From: an uncultured Clostridium sp.
GTDB taxonomy: Bacteria; Bacillota; Clostridia; Clostridiales; Clostridiaceae
Assembly: GCF_947039605.1 (NCBI RefSeq)
Contig: NZ_CAMQZG010000001.1
Coordinates: 1 to 64,000 of the forward strand
Reading direction: 5' to 3'
Length of the DNA: 64,000 nucleotides
Notes under the pieces: generated by a model
What the model was told of the DNA's origin: nothing
The model's database searches: none
The model's input: the letters and a program-made list of their open reading frames with translations, nothing else
Shown here: positions 1 through 8,795 of the stretch, in pieces
How the letters are laid out: each line of letters starts with the position of its first letter
How positions within the stretch are numbered: the first letter of the stretch is position 1
Position numbers and translations under genes: made by a program

Positions 1-3
1 TGA

Positions 4-40
4 AAAAGGTACATTTCTATATTTTAGAAATGTACCTTTT
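4..40. terminator. Bidirectional terminator hairpin
   Basis: A near-perfect inverted repeat (AAGGTACATTTCT paired with AGAAATGTACCTT around an AT-rich loop) has an A-run on its left and a T-run on its right, so it can act as an intrinsic terminator in either direction. It lies beyond the 3' end of the minus-strand membrane protein gene; the other flanking gene is outside the window. Confidence 0.8.
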
Positions 41-52
41 GTCTACAATCTG

Positions 53-82
53 AGACAGACTCAATAATGAGTCTGTCTTTTC
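53..82. terminator. Second hairpin abutting the stop of the first gene
   Basis: AGACAGACTC and GAGTCTGTCT form a perfect 10-bp stem with a 6-base loop, followed on the plus strand by TTTTCTT. The T-run favours termination of plus-strand transcription entering from the left. It touches the 3' end of the minus-strand gene and forms a tandem pair with the hairpin at 4-40. Confidence 0.6.
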
Positions 83-1294
83 TTATTTGTATTCTAACTT
101 TCTTCCCTCTCTAAGTTCACTATATTGTATATTAATTCTATTCTCAGGATTTTTATCTATACAATATAAAACAACTAAAAACATCCACTCTAAAGGTTTC
201 ATTACTATATATGTTATATCTGCTGAAAACTTAGTATTTATCTTCTTACTTAAAGGATATCCATACTTATCATAAATATATCTAATAAATTTATGAGTTT
301 TAGGAGTATACTCTTCTAGGATATTTTCAAACGCATTTGCAACTAAAAGCTGTCTATTAACAAGTATTCTTTTATTACTTCTAAGTCCACTTCTAAGTGG
401 CTTTACAAGATTTTTATGCCCCCTTGCAGAAACTGTACAAAGATAATGCGAATCTTGATATATAATTATAGGATCTGGTGCTGGAACCATAGAATATGTA
501 TAATTACTTGTATCTAAAAACATTTTTATAAAAGTATCTGGTGATTGTCCAAATAATACTAAAATTAATTGAATTACAAACATTACAGGGAATGCTAAAA
601 TAAATATAAATAAAGGTTTTGTATGAATTTTAATAAATAGTATATATATTTTATTAAAAATTACATTTTTATACTGTTTATTCTCTTCTTCTAACTCTTC
701 TTTTTTTCTTTTCATCCCACTCGCCATAACTGTAAAATACATAAAAAAAAGTCCTATAAGTTCATATGCTGGAAATAAAAATACTCCTAAGTTATTACTA
801 CTCGCTCCAATTAATTGAGTAATAACAACTACTCCTAAAATAATATTTATCATAAGCATTATATTTGCTAGTACATATGGAATAGGTGCTAAATCTTCAC
901 TGTAAAATGATAGTATCCCAGCACATGCTAATCCTAGAACAAATATAAATGCATATATATATGATGATGTTTCTGACATTATTTTATATGAGGTGAAAAT
1001 ATTCAAATCATTTTGATAAAATGTTTGCTGCACCCCTGCACTTGTAGAATAACTATTAAATATAAACAAAGTTAAACTCCCTAAAACAGTCAATACTACA
1101 AATACAAACCTCTGTTTTAAAATATTATTTTCATTTTTTATTTTTTTGGCTTCTATTTCATTTTTTTTCCGACTTTTATCTTTATCAACTTTAAGTGTAT
1201 TTATAAATGTAATTATCCAAAATATTGGTGCAATTAAAGCAAATATTATTGCTACAAAAAGTACCATTATAAATACAATACCTATTAACTCCAT
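83..1294 (-). CDS. Polytopic membrane protein, unknown function
   Basis: A 403-residue protein with about six hydrophobic segments: an N-terminal helix (1-30), a basic linker, then helices near 63-80, 110-130, 140-165, 170-190 and 222-245. The soluble C-terminal third carries the distinctive strings CTVSARGHK, VNRQLLVANAFENILEE and KPLEWMFLVVLY. From memory this resembles DUF6688-type proteins of Firmicutes and Bacteroidetes, for which I know no function. The start is supported by GGAGG seven bases before ATG. It appears monocistronic; the next gene on the strand ends behind its own terminator. No catalytic motif is recognised, so no role is assigned. Membrane location is confident; the family name is tentative. 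Confidence 0.75.
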   Translation of the reverse strand: MELIGIVFIMVLFVAIIFALIAPIFWIITFINTLKVDKDKSRKKNEIEAKKIKNENNILKQRFVFVVLTVLGSLTLFIFNSYSTSAGVQQTFYQNDLNIFTSYKIMSETSSYIYAFIFVLGLACAGILSFYSEDLAPIPYVLANIMLMINIILGVVVITQLIGASSNNLGVFLFPAYELIGLFFMYFTVMASGMKRKKEELEEENKQYKNVIFNKIYILFIKIHTKPLFIFILAFPVMFVIQLILVLFGQSPDTFIKMFLDTSNYTYSMVPAPDPIIIYQDSHYLCTVSARGHKNLVKPLRSGLRSNKRILVNRQLLVANAFENILEEYTPKTHKFIRYIYDKYGYPLSKKINTKFSADITYIVMKPLEWMFLVVLYCIDKNPENRINIQYSELREGRKLEYK

Positions 1295-1396
1295 AACTCT
1301 CTTTCCTCCAAAGTCTATCTAATTAATCTTTTCTTATAATACCACCTCTTTTATATTTTTTCAACATTTTTTTATTGAAAAACAATAAATAACTCT

Positions 1397-1429
1397 CAAA
1401 AAAGAGAGGTAATTACTACCTCCCTCTTT
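1397..1429 (-). terminator. Terminator of the hemolysin III-like gene
   Basis: In the minus-strand RNA, GAGGGAGGTA pairs with TACCTCTC across a short loop and is followed by six T residues. It sits 13 bases beyond the stop of the 1442-2080 gene. Confidence 0.75.
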
Positions 1430-1441
1430 AAATATCAATTA

Positions 1442-2080
1442 TTATATTATTTTTAGTATAGCAAAATATTGAAAAATACTTCCTGCCATAACAAATATAT
1501 GCCATATTGAATGATTAAATCGCCACTGATCTTTTGCAAAGAAGAAACATCCTGAAGTATATGCAACTCCACCTAAAACAAGTAATATAAGCGTTGTGCT
1601 ATCTACTCCACTTACAATGCCCTTAACATCAACTACAATAAGCCATCCCATTAGAATATAAAGAATTGTAGAAGCTTTTGAGAATTTCTCCATACAAACA
1701 GCTTTAAAAACAACTCCAAGTATAGCAATTGCCCAAACTCCACCAAGCATATACCAGCCAAGTCCATCTCTTAAAACAACTAAAGTAATTGGTGTATATG
1801 ACCCTGCTATAAGCAAAAATATAGATGAGTGGTCTATAATTCTAAATACTTTTTTAGCTTTCTGCCCTGGTATGCTATGATATAAAGTTGATCCTAAATA
1901 AAGTAAAATAAGTGTAGCACCATATATACTAACACTAGTTATTTTATAAGGATCCCCTGTTAGTGATGCCATCACTATAAGAACTACAGTACCTGCTATA
2001 GCAAGTAAAAGGCCAACTCCATGTGTTATTGCATTAGCAATTTCTTCACCTAGACTATAAAAATTTAAATCATTTCCCAT
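1442..2080 (-). CDS. Hemolysin III / PAQR-family membrane protein
   Basis: A 212-residue, seven-helix protein of the YqfA/hemolysin III (PAQR-like) family. Seen: the opening motif EEIANAITHGVG, STLYHS in the second helix region, IDHSSIFLLIAGSYTP, and the late FNHSIWHIFV. The conserved histidines in STLYHS, IDHS and WHIF are the presumed metal-site residues of the family. Length is typical. The family name comes from one Bacillus cereus protein; most members have no shown haemolytic activity and may act in membrane lipid homeostasis, so toxicity should not be inferred. AAGGAG precedes the ATG. It lies downstream of valS-folC on the same strand but is separated from it by an AT-rich hairpin. 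Confidence 0.88.
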   Translation of the reverse strand: MGNDLNFYSLGEEIANAITHGVGLLLAIAGTVVLIVMASLTGDPYKITSVSIYGATLILLYLGSTLYHSIPGQKAKKVFRIIDHSSIFLLIAGSYTPITLVVLRDGLGWYMLGGVWAIAILGVVFKAVCMEKFSKASTILYILMGWLIVVDVKGIVSGVDSTTLILLVLGGVAYTSGCFFFAKDQWRFNHSIWHIFVMAGSIFQYFAILKII

Positions 2081-2116
2081 AATAAATCTCCTTATAAAAT
2101 ATCATAAATCAAATAT

Positions 2117-2159
2117 ATAAAAATAATATCATAATATAATTAAAACTATATTACGATAT
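2117..2159 (-). terminator. AT-rich terminator-like hairpin after folC
   Basis: ATATCATAATATA (2126-2138) and TATATTACGATAT (2147-2159) form a 13-bp stem. The one non-Watson-Crick position is G-U in minus-strand RNA but A-C in plus-strand RNA, which favours function on the minus strand. A T-rich tract follows. The low GC content suggests a leaky terminator, allowing some read-through into the hemolysin III-like gene. Confidence 0.5.
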
Positions 2160-2175
2160 TTTAAATTATTTTATT

Positions 2176-3465
2176 TTAAGAGTTTCTTATTACTTTTCTC
2201 ATATCACCAATCATATAAAGTGAACCACAAATAAGTATTAAATCATCATTATTTGCTATTTCTAAAGCCCTTTTATATGCGTCTTTATAATCAAGTATTT
2301 TTTCATATGGTTTATCTAAGTTTTCTAGGCACTCACCCATTTCATCAATATTCTTTGCCCTATCATTATGAGGCTCTGTAAGTATTACAGTTTTTGATAT
2401 TGATGATATATCTGATACCATTTTTTCTACTTCTTTATCACCAAGTATTCCAAGTACTAAAACTATATTTTTATAATTAAAATATGTCTTTACTGAATTT
2501 TTCAAACTTCTAATTCCATCAAGATTATGAGCACCATCAATAACTACTAATGGCTCATTTCTCATAACTTCCATTCTTCCAATCCACTTTGTTTTTGAAA
2601 TACCAGCTTTTATAGTATCATCTTTTATAGGTTTTATAATTTTGGAAAACTTATCTATAACATTTAAAGCAACAAGAGTGTTTTTAACTTGGTGCTCCCC
2701 TAAAAGACCATGTTCTACTATTATATCCCTATTATTTAGATTAAATTCTATAAGTTGTGTATTGCTCTCTTTATTAGCTTTGACACTTTTTATAGAATCT
2801 AAACTTGCCTTAGTAAGTTCTACTTTTTTCAACTTACAAGTATCTTCTACAACTTTCATTGCATCTTCCACTTGTGGATATGATATTACAGGTGAATTTT
2901 TGATTATCCCACACTTTTCTCCTGCAATTTCAGTAATTGTATTTCCAAGAATATTCATATGGTCATGACTTATCGATGCAATTACACTGATTAAAGGATT
3001 TATAACATTTGTAGCATCAAGTCTTCCACCAAGACCTACCTCTAATACTACAAAATCTGTTTTTTCTCTTGAAAAATATAAAAACATAAGTGCTGTTATA
3101 ATTTCAAACTGTGTTGGATTATCAAATCCTCTTTTTACAACTTCATCAATTGCTTCTTTTATTTCTGTTACAAGTTTTGCTAACTTCTCTTTTGGTATAT
3201 TGACCCCATTTATTTGTATTCTTTCTTCAAATTCTTCTAAATAAGGAGAGGTATACATTCCAATAGTATACCCCTCCTCTTTTAGGATAGAAGTTATCAT
3301 AGCTGTTGTTGAACCTTTTCCATTCGTACCAGCAATATGAATACATTTTAAATTTTTCTCGGGATTGCCTAGAAGCGAGAGCATAGTCTCTACTCTTTCT
3401 AGACCAAAATTCATACCAAATCGTGAAGTGCTTGCTATATACTCCATAGCCTCATCATACTTCAT
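2176..3465 (-). CDS. folC: Folylpolyglutamate synthase / dihydrofolate synthase
   Basis: A 429-residue Mur-ligase-fold enzyme that adds glutamate to folates and may also make dihydrofolate from dihydropteroate. Seen: the ATP-binding loop HIAGTNGKGS at about residues 43-52, the TSPYLEEFEERI segment, SHDHMNILG and the IAGEKCGIIK segment with the carbamylated-lysine region, and the C-terminal-domain motif VIDGAHNLDG. Length is normal. AGGAGGGG precedes the ATG, and only 19 bases separate it from the valS stop, so it belongs to the T-box-controlled valS operon, a pairing common in Clostridia and Bacilli. Whether it is bifunctional cannot be told from sequence; no separate folP or folA is in the window. 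Confidence 0.95.
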   Translation of the reverse strand: MKYDEAMEYIASTSRFGMNFGLERVETMLSLLGNPEKNLKCIHIAGTNGKGSTTAMITSILKEEGYTIGMYTSPYLEEFEERIQINGVNIPKEKLAKLVTEIKEAIDEVVKRGFDNPTQFEIITALMFLYFSREKTDFVVLEVGLGGRLDATNVINPLISVIASISHDHMNILGNTITEIAGEKCGIIKNSPVISYPQVEDAMKVVEDTCKLKKVELTKASLDSIKSVKANKESNTQLIEFNLNNRDIIVEHGLLGEHQVKNTLVALNVIDKFSKIIKPIKDDTIKAGISKTKWIGRMEVMRNEPLVVIDGAHNLDGIRSLKNSVKTYFNYKNIVLVLGILGDKEVEKMVSDISSISKTVILTEPHNDRAKNIDEMGECLENLDKPYEKILDYKDAYKRALEIANNDDLILICGSLYMIGDMRKVIRNS

Positions 3466-3484
3466 GATTTACCCCTCCTATAAA

Positions 3485-6136
3485 TTAATTTAAAGCTTCT
3501 ATTCTTTCAAGAACTGCTAAAAGCATTTCTTTATATTTATCACCTTTAGCTTTTTCTTCTGCAACTACCGCCTCTGGTGCTTTGCTTACAAATCTTTCAT
3601 TAGAAAGTTTCTTCTCAACTCTTGTGATTTCACCTTCTAATTTCTTCTTCTCATTTCCAAGTCTTTCAAGCTCTGCGTCTTTATCAACTAAATCAAGAAG
3701 CGGTAAGAATAACTCTCCACCTTTAACAACTACTGAAACTAAATTTTTATCTAAGTTTTCTTTGTTATCAAGGAATTCAACTTCTGATGCAGAAGCAAGT
3801 TTCTCAAGGTAAGCTGCTCCATTTGTGAAAGCATCCTTAGCCTCTTGTGAAGCATAAGCATATAACTTAGCCTTTCTTGATGGTGGTACATTCATACCAG
3901 CTCTTAAGTTTCTAAGTGACTTAATAGCTTCCATTACAAATTCCATATCTTTTTCAGCCTTAGCATCTAACATAGCATCATCACATACAGGCCATTCTGA
4001 TATTGTGATTGACTCTGACTCTGTGCTAAGGTGAGTGTATATTTCTTCTGTTATAAATGGCATTACTGGGTGTAATAATTTAAGCCCTGCATTTAAAACA
4101 GTATAAAGAACATTAAATACTCTTCCCTTATCAGCTTCGTTATCGCTATATAAAACTGGTTTAACAAGTTCTATATAATAATCACAGAACTCTGTCCATA
4201 AGAAATCATGAACTTTTTGAAGTGCTATTCCAAGCTCATATTTTTCCATATTTTCTGTAACTTCTTTAACTACACTATTCATTCTTGATAATATCCATTT
4301 ATCAGCTAAGCTATAATCTTTATTATCTTTATATTTATCCATTAAATCTCTATCAAGGTTCATCATAACAAATCTTGAAGCATTCCACATTTTGTTAGCA
4401 AAGTTTCTTGCCGCTTCAACTTTCCCTGGAATATATCTTATATCATTTCCTGGGGCATTTCCTGTAACAAGCATGAATCTTAATGCATCAGCACCATACT
4501 CTTCTATAACTTCAAGTGGGTCAACTCCATTACCAAGAGATTTACTCATTTTCTTACCATTTTCATCTCTTATAATACCGTGAATTAATACTGTATCAAA
4601 TGGTGCTTTACCTGTACACTCAAGTCCTGAGAATATCATTCTAGCAACCCAGAAGAATATAATATCATATCCTGTAACAAGTGTAGCTGTTGGATAGAAG
4701 AAATCTAAATCTTCTGTCTTATCAGGCCATCCAAGTGTTGAGAAAGGCCATAAAGCTGAACTGAACCATGTATCAAGTACATCACTTTCTTGCTCTAATT
4801 TTTCTGACTTACAATGATCGCAGCATTTTGGAGTTTCTGTTGCAACAGTTATTCCATTACAATCTTTACAATACCATACTGGAATTCTGTGTCCCCACCA
4901 TAATTGTCTTGAAATACACCAATCTTGGATATTTTCCATCCAGTTGAAGTATGTCTTTTCAAATCTTTCTGGTACAAACTTAGTTTCTTTTTCTCTAACT
5001 GCTTTTATAGCTGGCTGTGCAAGTGTCTCCATTTTTACATACCATTGCTTTGATATAATTGGCTCAACTACAACTCCACATCTATCATGTGTCCCAACAT
5101 TGTGAGTATGAGGCTTAACTTTAACTAAAAGACCTAATGCATCTAAATCAGCAACCATAGCCTTTCTAGCTTCATATCTTTCAAGACCTTGATATTTTCC
5201 ACCAAGTTCATTTATAACACCAGCATCATCCATAATTCTGATTATTGGAAGATTGTGTCTTTGACCTACTGCAAAGTCATTAGGGTCGTGAGCTGGAGTT
5301 ATTTTAACAGCCCCTGTACCAAACTCTGCATCAACATAATCATCTGCAACTACTGGAATTTCTTTATCTGTTAAAGGTAATTTAAGCATTTTTCCAACAA
5401 GGTGCTTATATCTTGAATCTTCTGGGTTTACAGCAACTGCTGTATCTCCAAGTAAAGTTTCAGGTCTTGTTGTAGCTATTTCTAAGAATTCATCTGATCC
5501 AACTACTGGATATTTGATATGCCAGAAACTCCCTTCTTGCTCTTCATGCTCTATTTCAGCATCTGATAAAGCTGTTTGACACTTTGGACACCAGTTAGTT
5601 ATTCTATTTCCTTGGTATATAAGATCTTTCTTATAAAGTCTTACAAATACTTCTCTAACAGCCTTACTTACATTTTCATCCATTGTAAAAGTTTCTCTTG
5701 TATAGTCTGCAGAACATCCAAGTTTTTGAACTTGTCCTCTGATAGTAGCTTTATACTCTTCAGCCCACTCCCAAACTTTTTCAAGGAAAGCTTCTCTTCC
5801 CATTTCTTTTTTATAAAGACCTTGCTTTATAAGTTCATTCTCAACTTTAACTTCAGTCGCTATACTAGCATGGTCCTCTCCTGGAAGCCATAAAGTTTCA
5901 AATCCTTGCATTCTCTTAAATCTTATAAGCATATCTTGAAGTGTATTATCAAGTGCATGACCTAAGTGAAGTCTTCCTGTAATATTTGGTGGTGGCATGA
6001 TTATTGTATAAGGCTTTTTAGTTTTATCTGCCTTTGGTGTAAAATATTTTTTCTCCATCCATGTATCATAAAGTCTTTGTTCAAATTCTTTTGGATCGTA
6101 TGTAGTTGATATATTTTGCTTATCTATATTATCCAT
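3485..6136 (-). CDS. valS: Valyl-tRNA synthetase
   Basis: An 883-residue class I aminoacyl-tRNA synthetase that charges tRNA-Val in the cytoplasm. Seen: the HIGH-type motif HLGHALDNT in the nucleotide-binding fold (about residues 57-65), a full editing domain (ATTRPETLLGDTA onward), a zinc-knuckle-like stretch WYCKDCNG...CCDHC, the KMSKS loop, the anticodon-binding domain, and a C-terminal coiled coil rich in Lys and Glu. Length is typical. GAGGAGG before ATG gives a clear start. It is preceded by a T-box leader and its own promoter, so it is induced when tRNA-Val is uncharged; folC follows in the same transcript. Confidence 0.98.
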   Translation of the reverse strand: MDNIDKQNISTTYDPKEFEQRLYDTWMEKKYFTPKADKTKKPYTIIMPPPNITGRLHLGHALDNTLQDMLIRFKRMQGFETLWLPGEDHASIATEVKVENELIKQGLYKKEMGREAFLEKVWEWAEEYKATIRGQVQKLGCSADYTRETFTMDENVSKAVREVFVRLYKKDLIYQGNRITNWCPKCQTALSDAEIEHEEQEGSFWHIKYPVVGSDEFLEIATTRPETLLGDTAVAVNPEDSRYKHLVGKMLKLPLTDKEIPVVADDYVDAEFGTGAVKITPAHDPNDFAVGQRHNLPIIRIMDDAGVINELGGKYQGLERYEARKAMVADLDALGLLVKVKPHTHNVGTHDRCGVVVEPIISKQWYVKMETLAQPAIKAVREKETKFVPERFEKTYFNWMENIQDWCISRQLWWGHRIPVWYCKDCNGITVATETPKCCDHCKSEKLEQESDVLDTWFSSALWPFSTLGWPDKTEDLDFFYPTATLVTGYDIIFFWVARMIFSGLECTGKAPFDTVLIHGIIRDENGKKMSKSLGNGVDPLEVIEEYGADALRFMLVTGNAPGNDIRYIPGKVEAARNFANKMWNASRFVMMNLDRDLMDKYKDNKDYSLADKWILSRMNSVVKEVTENMEKYELGIALQKVHDFLWTEFCDYYIELVKPVLYSDNEADKGRVFNVLYTVLNAGLKLLHPVMPFITEEIYTHLSTESESITISEWPVCDDAMLDAKAEKDMEFVMEAIKSLRNLRAGMNVPPSRKAKLYAYASQEAKDAFTNGAAYLEKLASASEVEFLDNKENLDKNLVSVVVKGGELFLPLLDLVDKDAELERLGNEKKKLEGEITRVEKKLSNERFVSKAPEAVVAEEKAKGDKYKEMLLAVLERIEALN

Positions 6137-6204
6137 AAAAAATCCTCCTCTTCCTGCTATTATCTAATCTATTTTATTCATAATTTTTCTAAATACCCAT
6201 AAAA

Positions 6205-6445
6205 AAGTAAAAAAAATACCCTCATCCATAAAAGGACGAAAGTTCGCGGTACCACCTTTTTTCCTTGCTATCACTAGCAAAGCACTCTAAATTAACGACA
6301 GAATTGCCGTCTTTGACTACTTACGTTCACCAAAGAAACTAAAAAGCTACCTTCAAGATATCAAATATAAAAAACCTTTCAGCCGGCGGGTTTCTCTCTC
6401 TAAATATTCTTCCTATCCTTACTCCTCTTTCTCAATGTTTTATAA
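6205..6445 (-). promoter_or_regulatory. T-box riboswitch leader of valS
   Basis: The minus strand carries the invariant T-box GGTGGTACCGCGA (6244-6256), preceded by a stem III-like hairpin TTGCTAGTGATAGCAA (6265-6280). Further 5' are a Stem I apical element (GAGAGAGAAACCC...GCTGAAAGG) and an AGGAGTAAGGATAGG base region. The GAAGGTAGC specifier bulge places GUA, a valine codon followed by purine, at 6350-6348. The competing terminator is CTTTCGTCC/GGATGAGGG (6220-6242) followed by eight T residues. Uncharged tRNA-Val should stabilise the antiterminator. The identity agrees with the downstream valS gene. Confidence 0.93.
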
Positions 6446-6464
6446 ATATTTAATTATATATTCT

Positions 6465-6494
6465 ATGATACTATTTTAGAAACTAAAATGTCAA
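6465..6494 (-). promoter_or_regulatory. Promoter of the valS T-box transcript
   Basis: On the minus strand a perfect -35 box TTGACA (6489-6494) is separated by 18 bases from TATCAT (6465-6470). Transcription would begin near 6458, just before the Stem I region of the T-box, as expected. Confidence 0.7.
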
Positions 6495-6622
6495 TAAATT
6501 TTGAACTAAAAATTAAAAAGGAATAAAATCCCTTGCTTAACATATTATTTTATAGTGTGAGTATATTTTCTAAAAAACAGGTCAATAATATAATTGTTAA
6601 TCATTTATACAGGAGGTTTAAA

Positions 6623-6982
6623 ATGAATTATTTTTCAAAGGCTAACGAATTTTACAACACTCAAGACTATTCAGTTGCTTTAGACTTTTATAACAAAGCT
6701 ATTGAAAGTAACCAATATGAAGCACATTCGTATTATAATGCTGGTGTTTGTTATATAAAATTAAAAAATTTTGATGAAGCAATCAAAATGATAACAGCAG
6801 CTCTTAGTTACTGTAAAGAATCTAAATATTTCTTTAATCTAGCATATTGCTATTCAATGAAAAAAGATAATCAAAAAGCTTTAAGATTTTTCAATCTTGC
6901 ATGGGCTCTTGATCATAACGATAAAGATTGTGAGAAGGCAATCAAACTTATAGGTAAAAAACTTAATAAAACTAGACCATAA
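6623..6982 (+). CDS. Small tetratricopeptide-repeat protein
   Basis: A 119-residue protein made almost wholly of about three TPR units: FSKANEFYNTQDYSVALDFYNKAI, AHSYYNAGVCYIKLKNFDEAIKMI, and YFFNLAYCYSMKKDNQKALRFF. The start is set at the ATG preceded by AGGAGG at 6611-6616; an upstream in-frame start at 6533 has no ribosome binding site and would add a low-complexity extension. No signal peptide or enzyme domain is present. TPR proteins mediate protein-protein contacts; no partner can be named. It is monocistronic, divergent from valS and convergent with the transglutaminase operon. Confidence 0.8.
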   Translation: MNYFSKANEFYNTQDYSVALDFYNKAIESNQYEAHSYYNAGVCYIKLKNFDEAIKMITAALSYCKESKYFFNLAYCYSMKKDNQKALRFFNLAWALDHNDKDCEKAIKLIGKKLNKTRP

Positions 6983-6983
6983 A

Positions 6984-7029
6984 AAAGACTATATATAGAA
7001 TTTAAATCTATATATAGTCTTTATTTTTT
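6984..7029. terminator. Bidirectional terminator
   Basis: AAAGACTATATATAGA pairs with TCTATATATAGTCTTT (7007-7022) with T-rich DNA to the right and an A-run to the left. It separates the convergent TPR gene and transglutaminase-like gene. Confidence 0.85.
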
Positions 7030-7035
7030 ATTTAA

Positions 7036-8145
7036 CTACCATGCACCAATAACTTTATCATCTCTATGTGTACTAGCAAAATCTGTTGTTGCAAAATAAT
7101 CTCCTGTACTTGCAAAAGTAGTATCTACTGGAATCCACTTCTTCTCACTTGGTATATATACCTCATTCCAAGCATGCGGTCCCCATGATGAGCCTGTATA
7201 TCCCTCACCAGATATAATCCTAACTCTAAGACCTACATCAATCGCCATAGCTGCATATAAACTAGCATAGTCAAAACAAACTCCTTGTCTTGTATTAAAT
7301 GCTTCTATCGCTCCTGAAGTAACGCCTTTACCTTTATCTCTTGTAATCTCCTCTGCCTTTGCATCATCATACTGAATATTATTTCCAACCCAGTTGTACA
7401 ATGTTCTTGCTTTCTCTAAATCAGTACTATCTGATTTAGTAAGTTCAATTGCTTTAGTTTTTATTGCAGTATCACTTTTTATTGCCTCATCTAATGTTAC
7501 ACCATTATAATAAATAATAGTTTCTTCACTCACATTTGCCTCTGGTTTTGCAAACTCATAATCATGGAATGGATTTGCCTCACTACTTACCTGAACACTT
7601 TTTGCATTTTCTATTACTTTTGCAATAAATGTTGATTCACCCTTTATTGGCATAATTCCTCTAACAATTAAAAGCGTAAATATACTAGCAGCTATAAGAC
7701 AATAAGCTATTCCTGTTGGTATATTAAATAATATACCTGAAAGCCCTGCTCGCTTACCATTCTTCATAAACTTCTTATGCTCTAAGTTATTTAAGTTTTT
7801 TACTAAAATAGTCTTTTTAAATATCCCTAAAAATATATTTAAAATTAAATATATGATATAAGTTGATATTCCATAAACAGCTACTGTCAGTATATATGCT
7901 GTAAAAGATGGCGATAGCATATCAATATTTATATATGATATAAGAATTGATATACCCTTATCTACAATAGAACTACTTTGTATAATATAATACGTAATGA
8001 CTGCTCCTATGTAGGCTAGTATAACCCTTACTCCAAATAAAAAATCTGAAAGTAAAGCTTGTTTACTAAACTTTTTAACACTAGCACCTATAAGAGTTAT
8101 CAAAAATATAATTACTAGTAGTATATCTAAATAACTAGCTCTCAT
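7036..8145 (-). CDS. Membrane-anchored transglutaminase-like protein
   Basis: A 369-residue protein. The N-terminal 165 residues contain about four membrane helices, loosely CvpA-like. A linker leads to a transglutaminase-like (cysteine protease fold) domain exposed outside. The presumed triad is present: Cys in GVCFDYA (about 290), His in GPHAWNEV (about 324) and Asp in IPVDTTF (about 341). The start is the ATG at 8145, preceded by GAGGAGG; an upstream ATG at 8169 lies inside recX without such a site. It overlaps recX by 11 bases, implying translational coupling. Such proteins may cleave or crosslink cell-surface protein or peptidoglycan; the substrate is unknown. Confidence 0.85.
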   Translation of the reverse strand: MRASYLDILLVIIFLITLIGASVKKFSKQALLSDFLFGVRVILAYIGAVITYYIIQSSSIVDKGISILISYINIDMLSPSFTAYILTVAVYGISTYIIYLILNIFLGIFKKTILVKNLNNLEHKKFMKNGKRAGLSGILFNIPTGIAYCLIAASIFTLLIVRGIMPIKGESTFIAKVIENAKSVQVSSEANPFHDYEFAKPEANVSEETIIYYNGVTLDEAIKSDTAIKTKAIELTKSDSTDLEKARTLYNWVGNNIQYDDAKAEEITRDKGKGVTSGAIEAFNTRQGVCFDYASLYAAMAIDVGLRVRIISGEGYTGSSWGPHAWNEVYIPSEKKWIPVDTTFASTGDYFATTDFASTHRDDKVIGAW

Positions 8146-8791
8146 AATATTCCTCCTCAAATTCATCATTTGTTACTTTCTTTACAACCCTTGAAACTAA
8201 ATCAAATCCATATCCTTTACCAACTAGAAACCTATAAAGTTTTTGGGATAACTTATATTTATCTGATTCACTTTTTTTCAAAGTATCATATCTTCTTTTT
8301 GCAAGCTTTATTGCTATGTCCATTTCAATTTCTTCATCACTATTCTCTAAGAGTGCCTCTTTTATAATTGAGTCATCAATCCCTTTTCTTATAAGAGAAT
8401 ATTTGATTTTATTCTTACCCTCTGTTTTAAGCCTATCTCTTATATACATACCCGCATAATTTTTATCATCTATATAACCATATTCTTTTAAAAATTCTAA
8501 AGAAGAAGTTGCTACTTCCTCTTCATAGCCTTTTTCAATTAGCTTATTGTATACTTCCTTTTCTGACTTATAACTTCTCTCTATAATTCTAAGAGCTGTA
8601 CTTTTGCACTTTTTAAACTCATCTCCTATAACTATCTCTTTTATTTTAGCAAGGTCAATTTGCATTCCTGCTTTTAGTTTTTCTTTATATACAAACTCTG
8701 CATCACATGCAAATGTAAATTCTCCATCTACATACACATTGACTCTTTCTTTATTTCTCTTTTGTACTTCAATATCTGTTATTTTACTCAT
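8135..8791 (-). CDS. recX: Regulatory protein RecX
   Basis: A 218-residue, helix-rich, charged protein of the RecX family, which binds RecA filaments and modulates recombination. Seen: an N-terminal segment with VYVDGEFTFACD, then three-helix RecX repeats including ALRIIERSYKSEKEV, FLKEYGYIDDKNYAGMYIRDRL and ALLENSDEEIEMDIAIKLAKRRY. The length matches Firmicute RecX. Its ribosome binding site GAGGAA lies in the last codons of the M16 peptidase gene, four bases before the ATG; its stop overlaps the next gene. recA is not in the window. Confidence 0.9.
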   Translation of the reverse strand: MSKITDIEVQKRNKERVNVYVDGEFTFACDAEFVYKEKLKAGMQIDLAKIKEIVIGDEFKKCKSTALRIIERSYKSEKEVYNKLIEKGYEEEVATSSLEFLKEYGYIDDKNYAGMYIRDRLKTEGKNKIKYSLIRKGIDDSIIKEALLENSDEEIEMDIAIKLAKRRYDTLKKSESDKYKLSQKLYRFLVGKGYGFDLVSRVVKKVTNDEFEEEYYES

Positions 8792-8795
8792 AAAT

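Noticed and set aside
1442-2080. Toxin annotation suggested by the hemolysin III family name
   Set aside because: The name is historical; the PAQR-like family is widespread in harmless bacteria and no toxin context is present.
6533-6622. Longer N-terminus of the TPR protein
   Set aside because: The upstream start has no ribosome binding site, while AGGAGG precedes the internal ATG at 6623.
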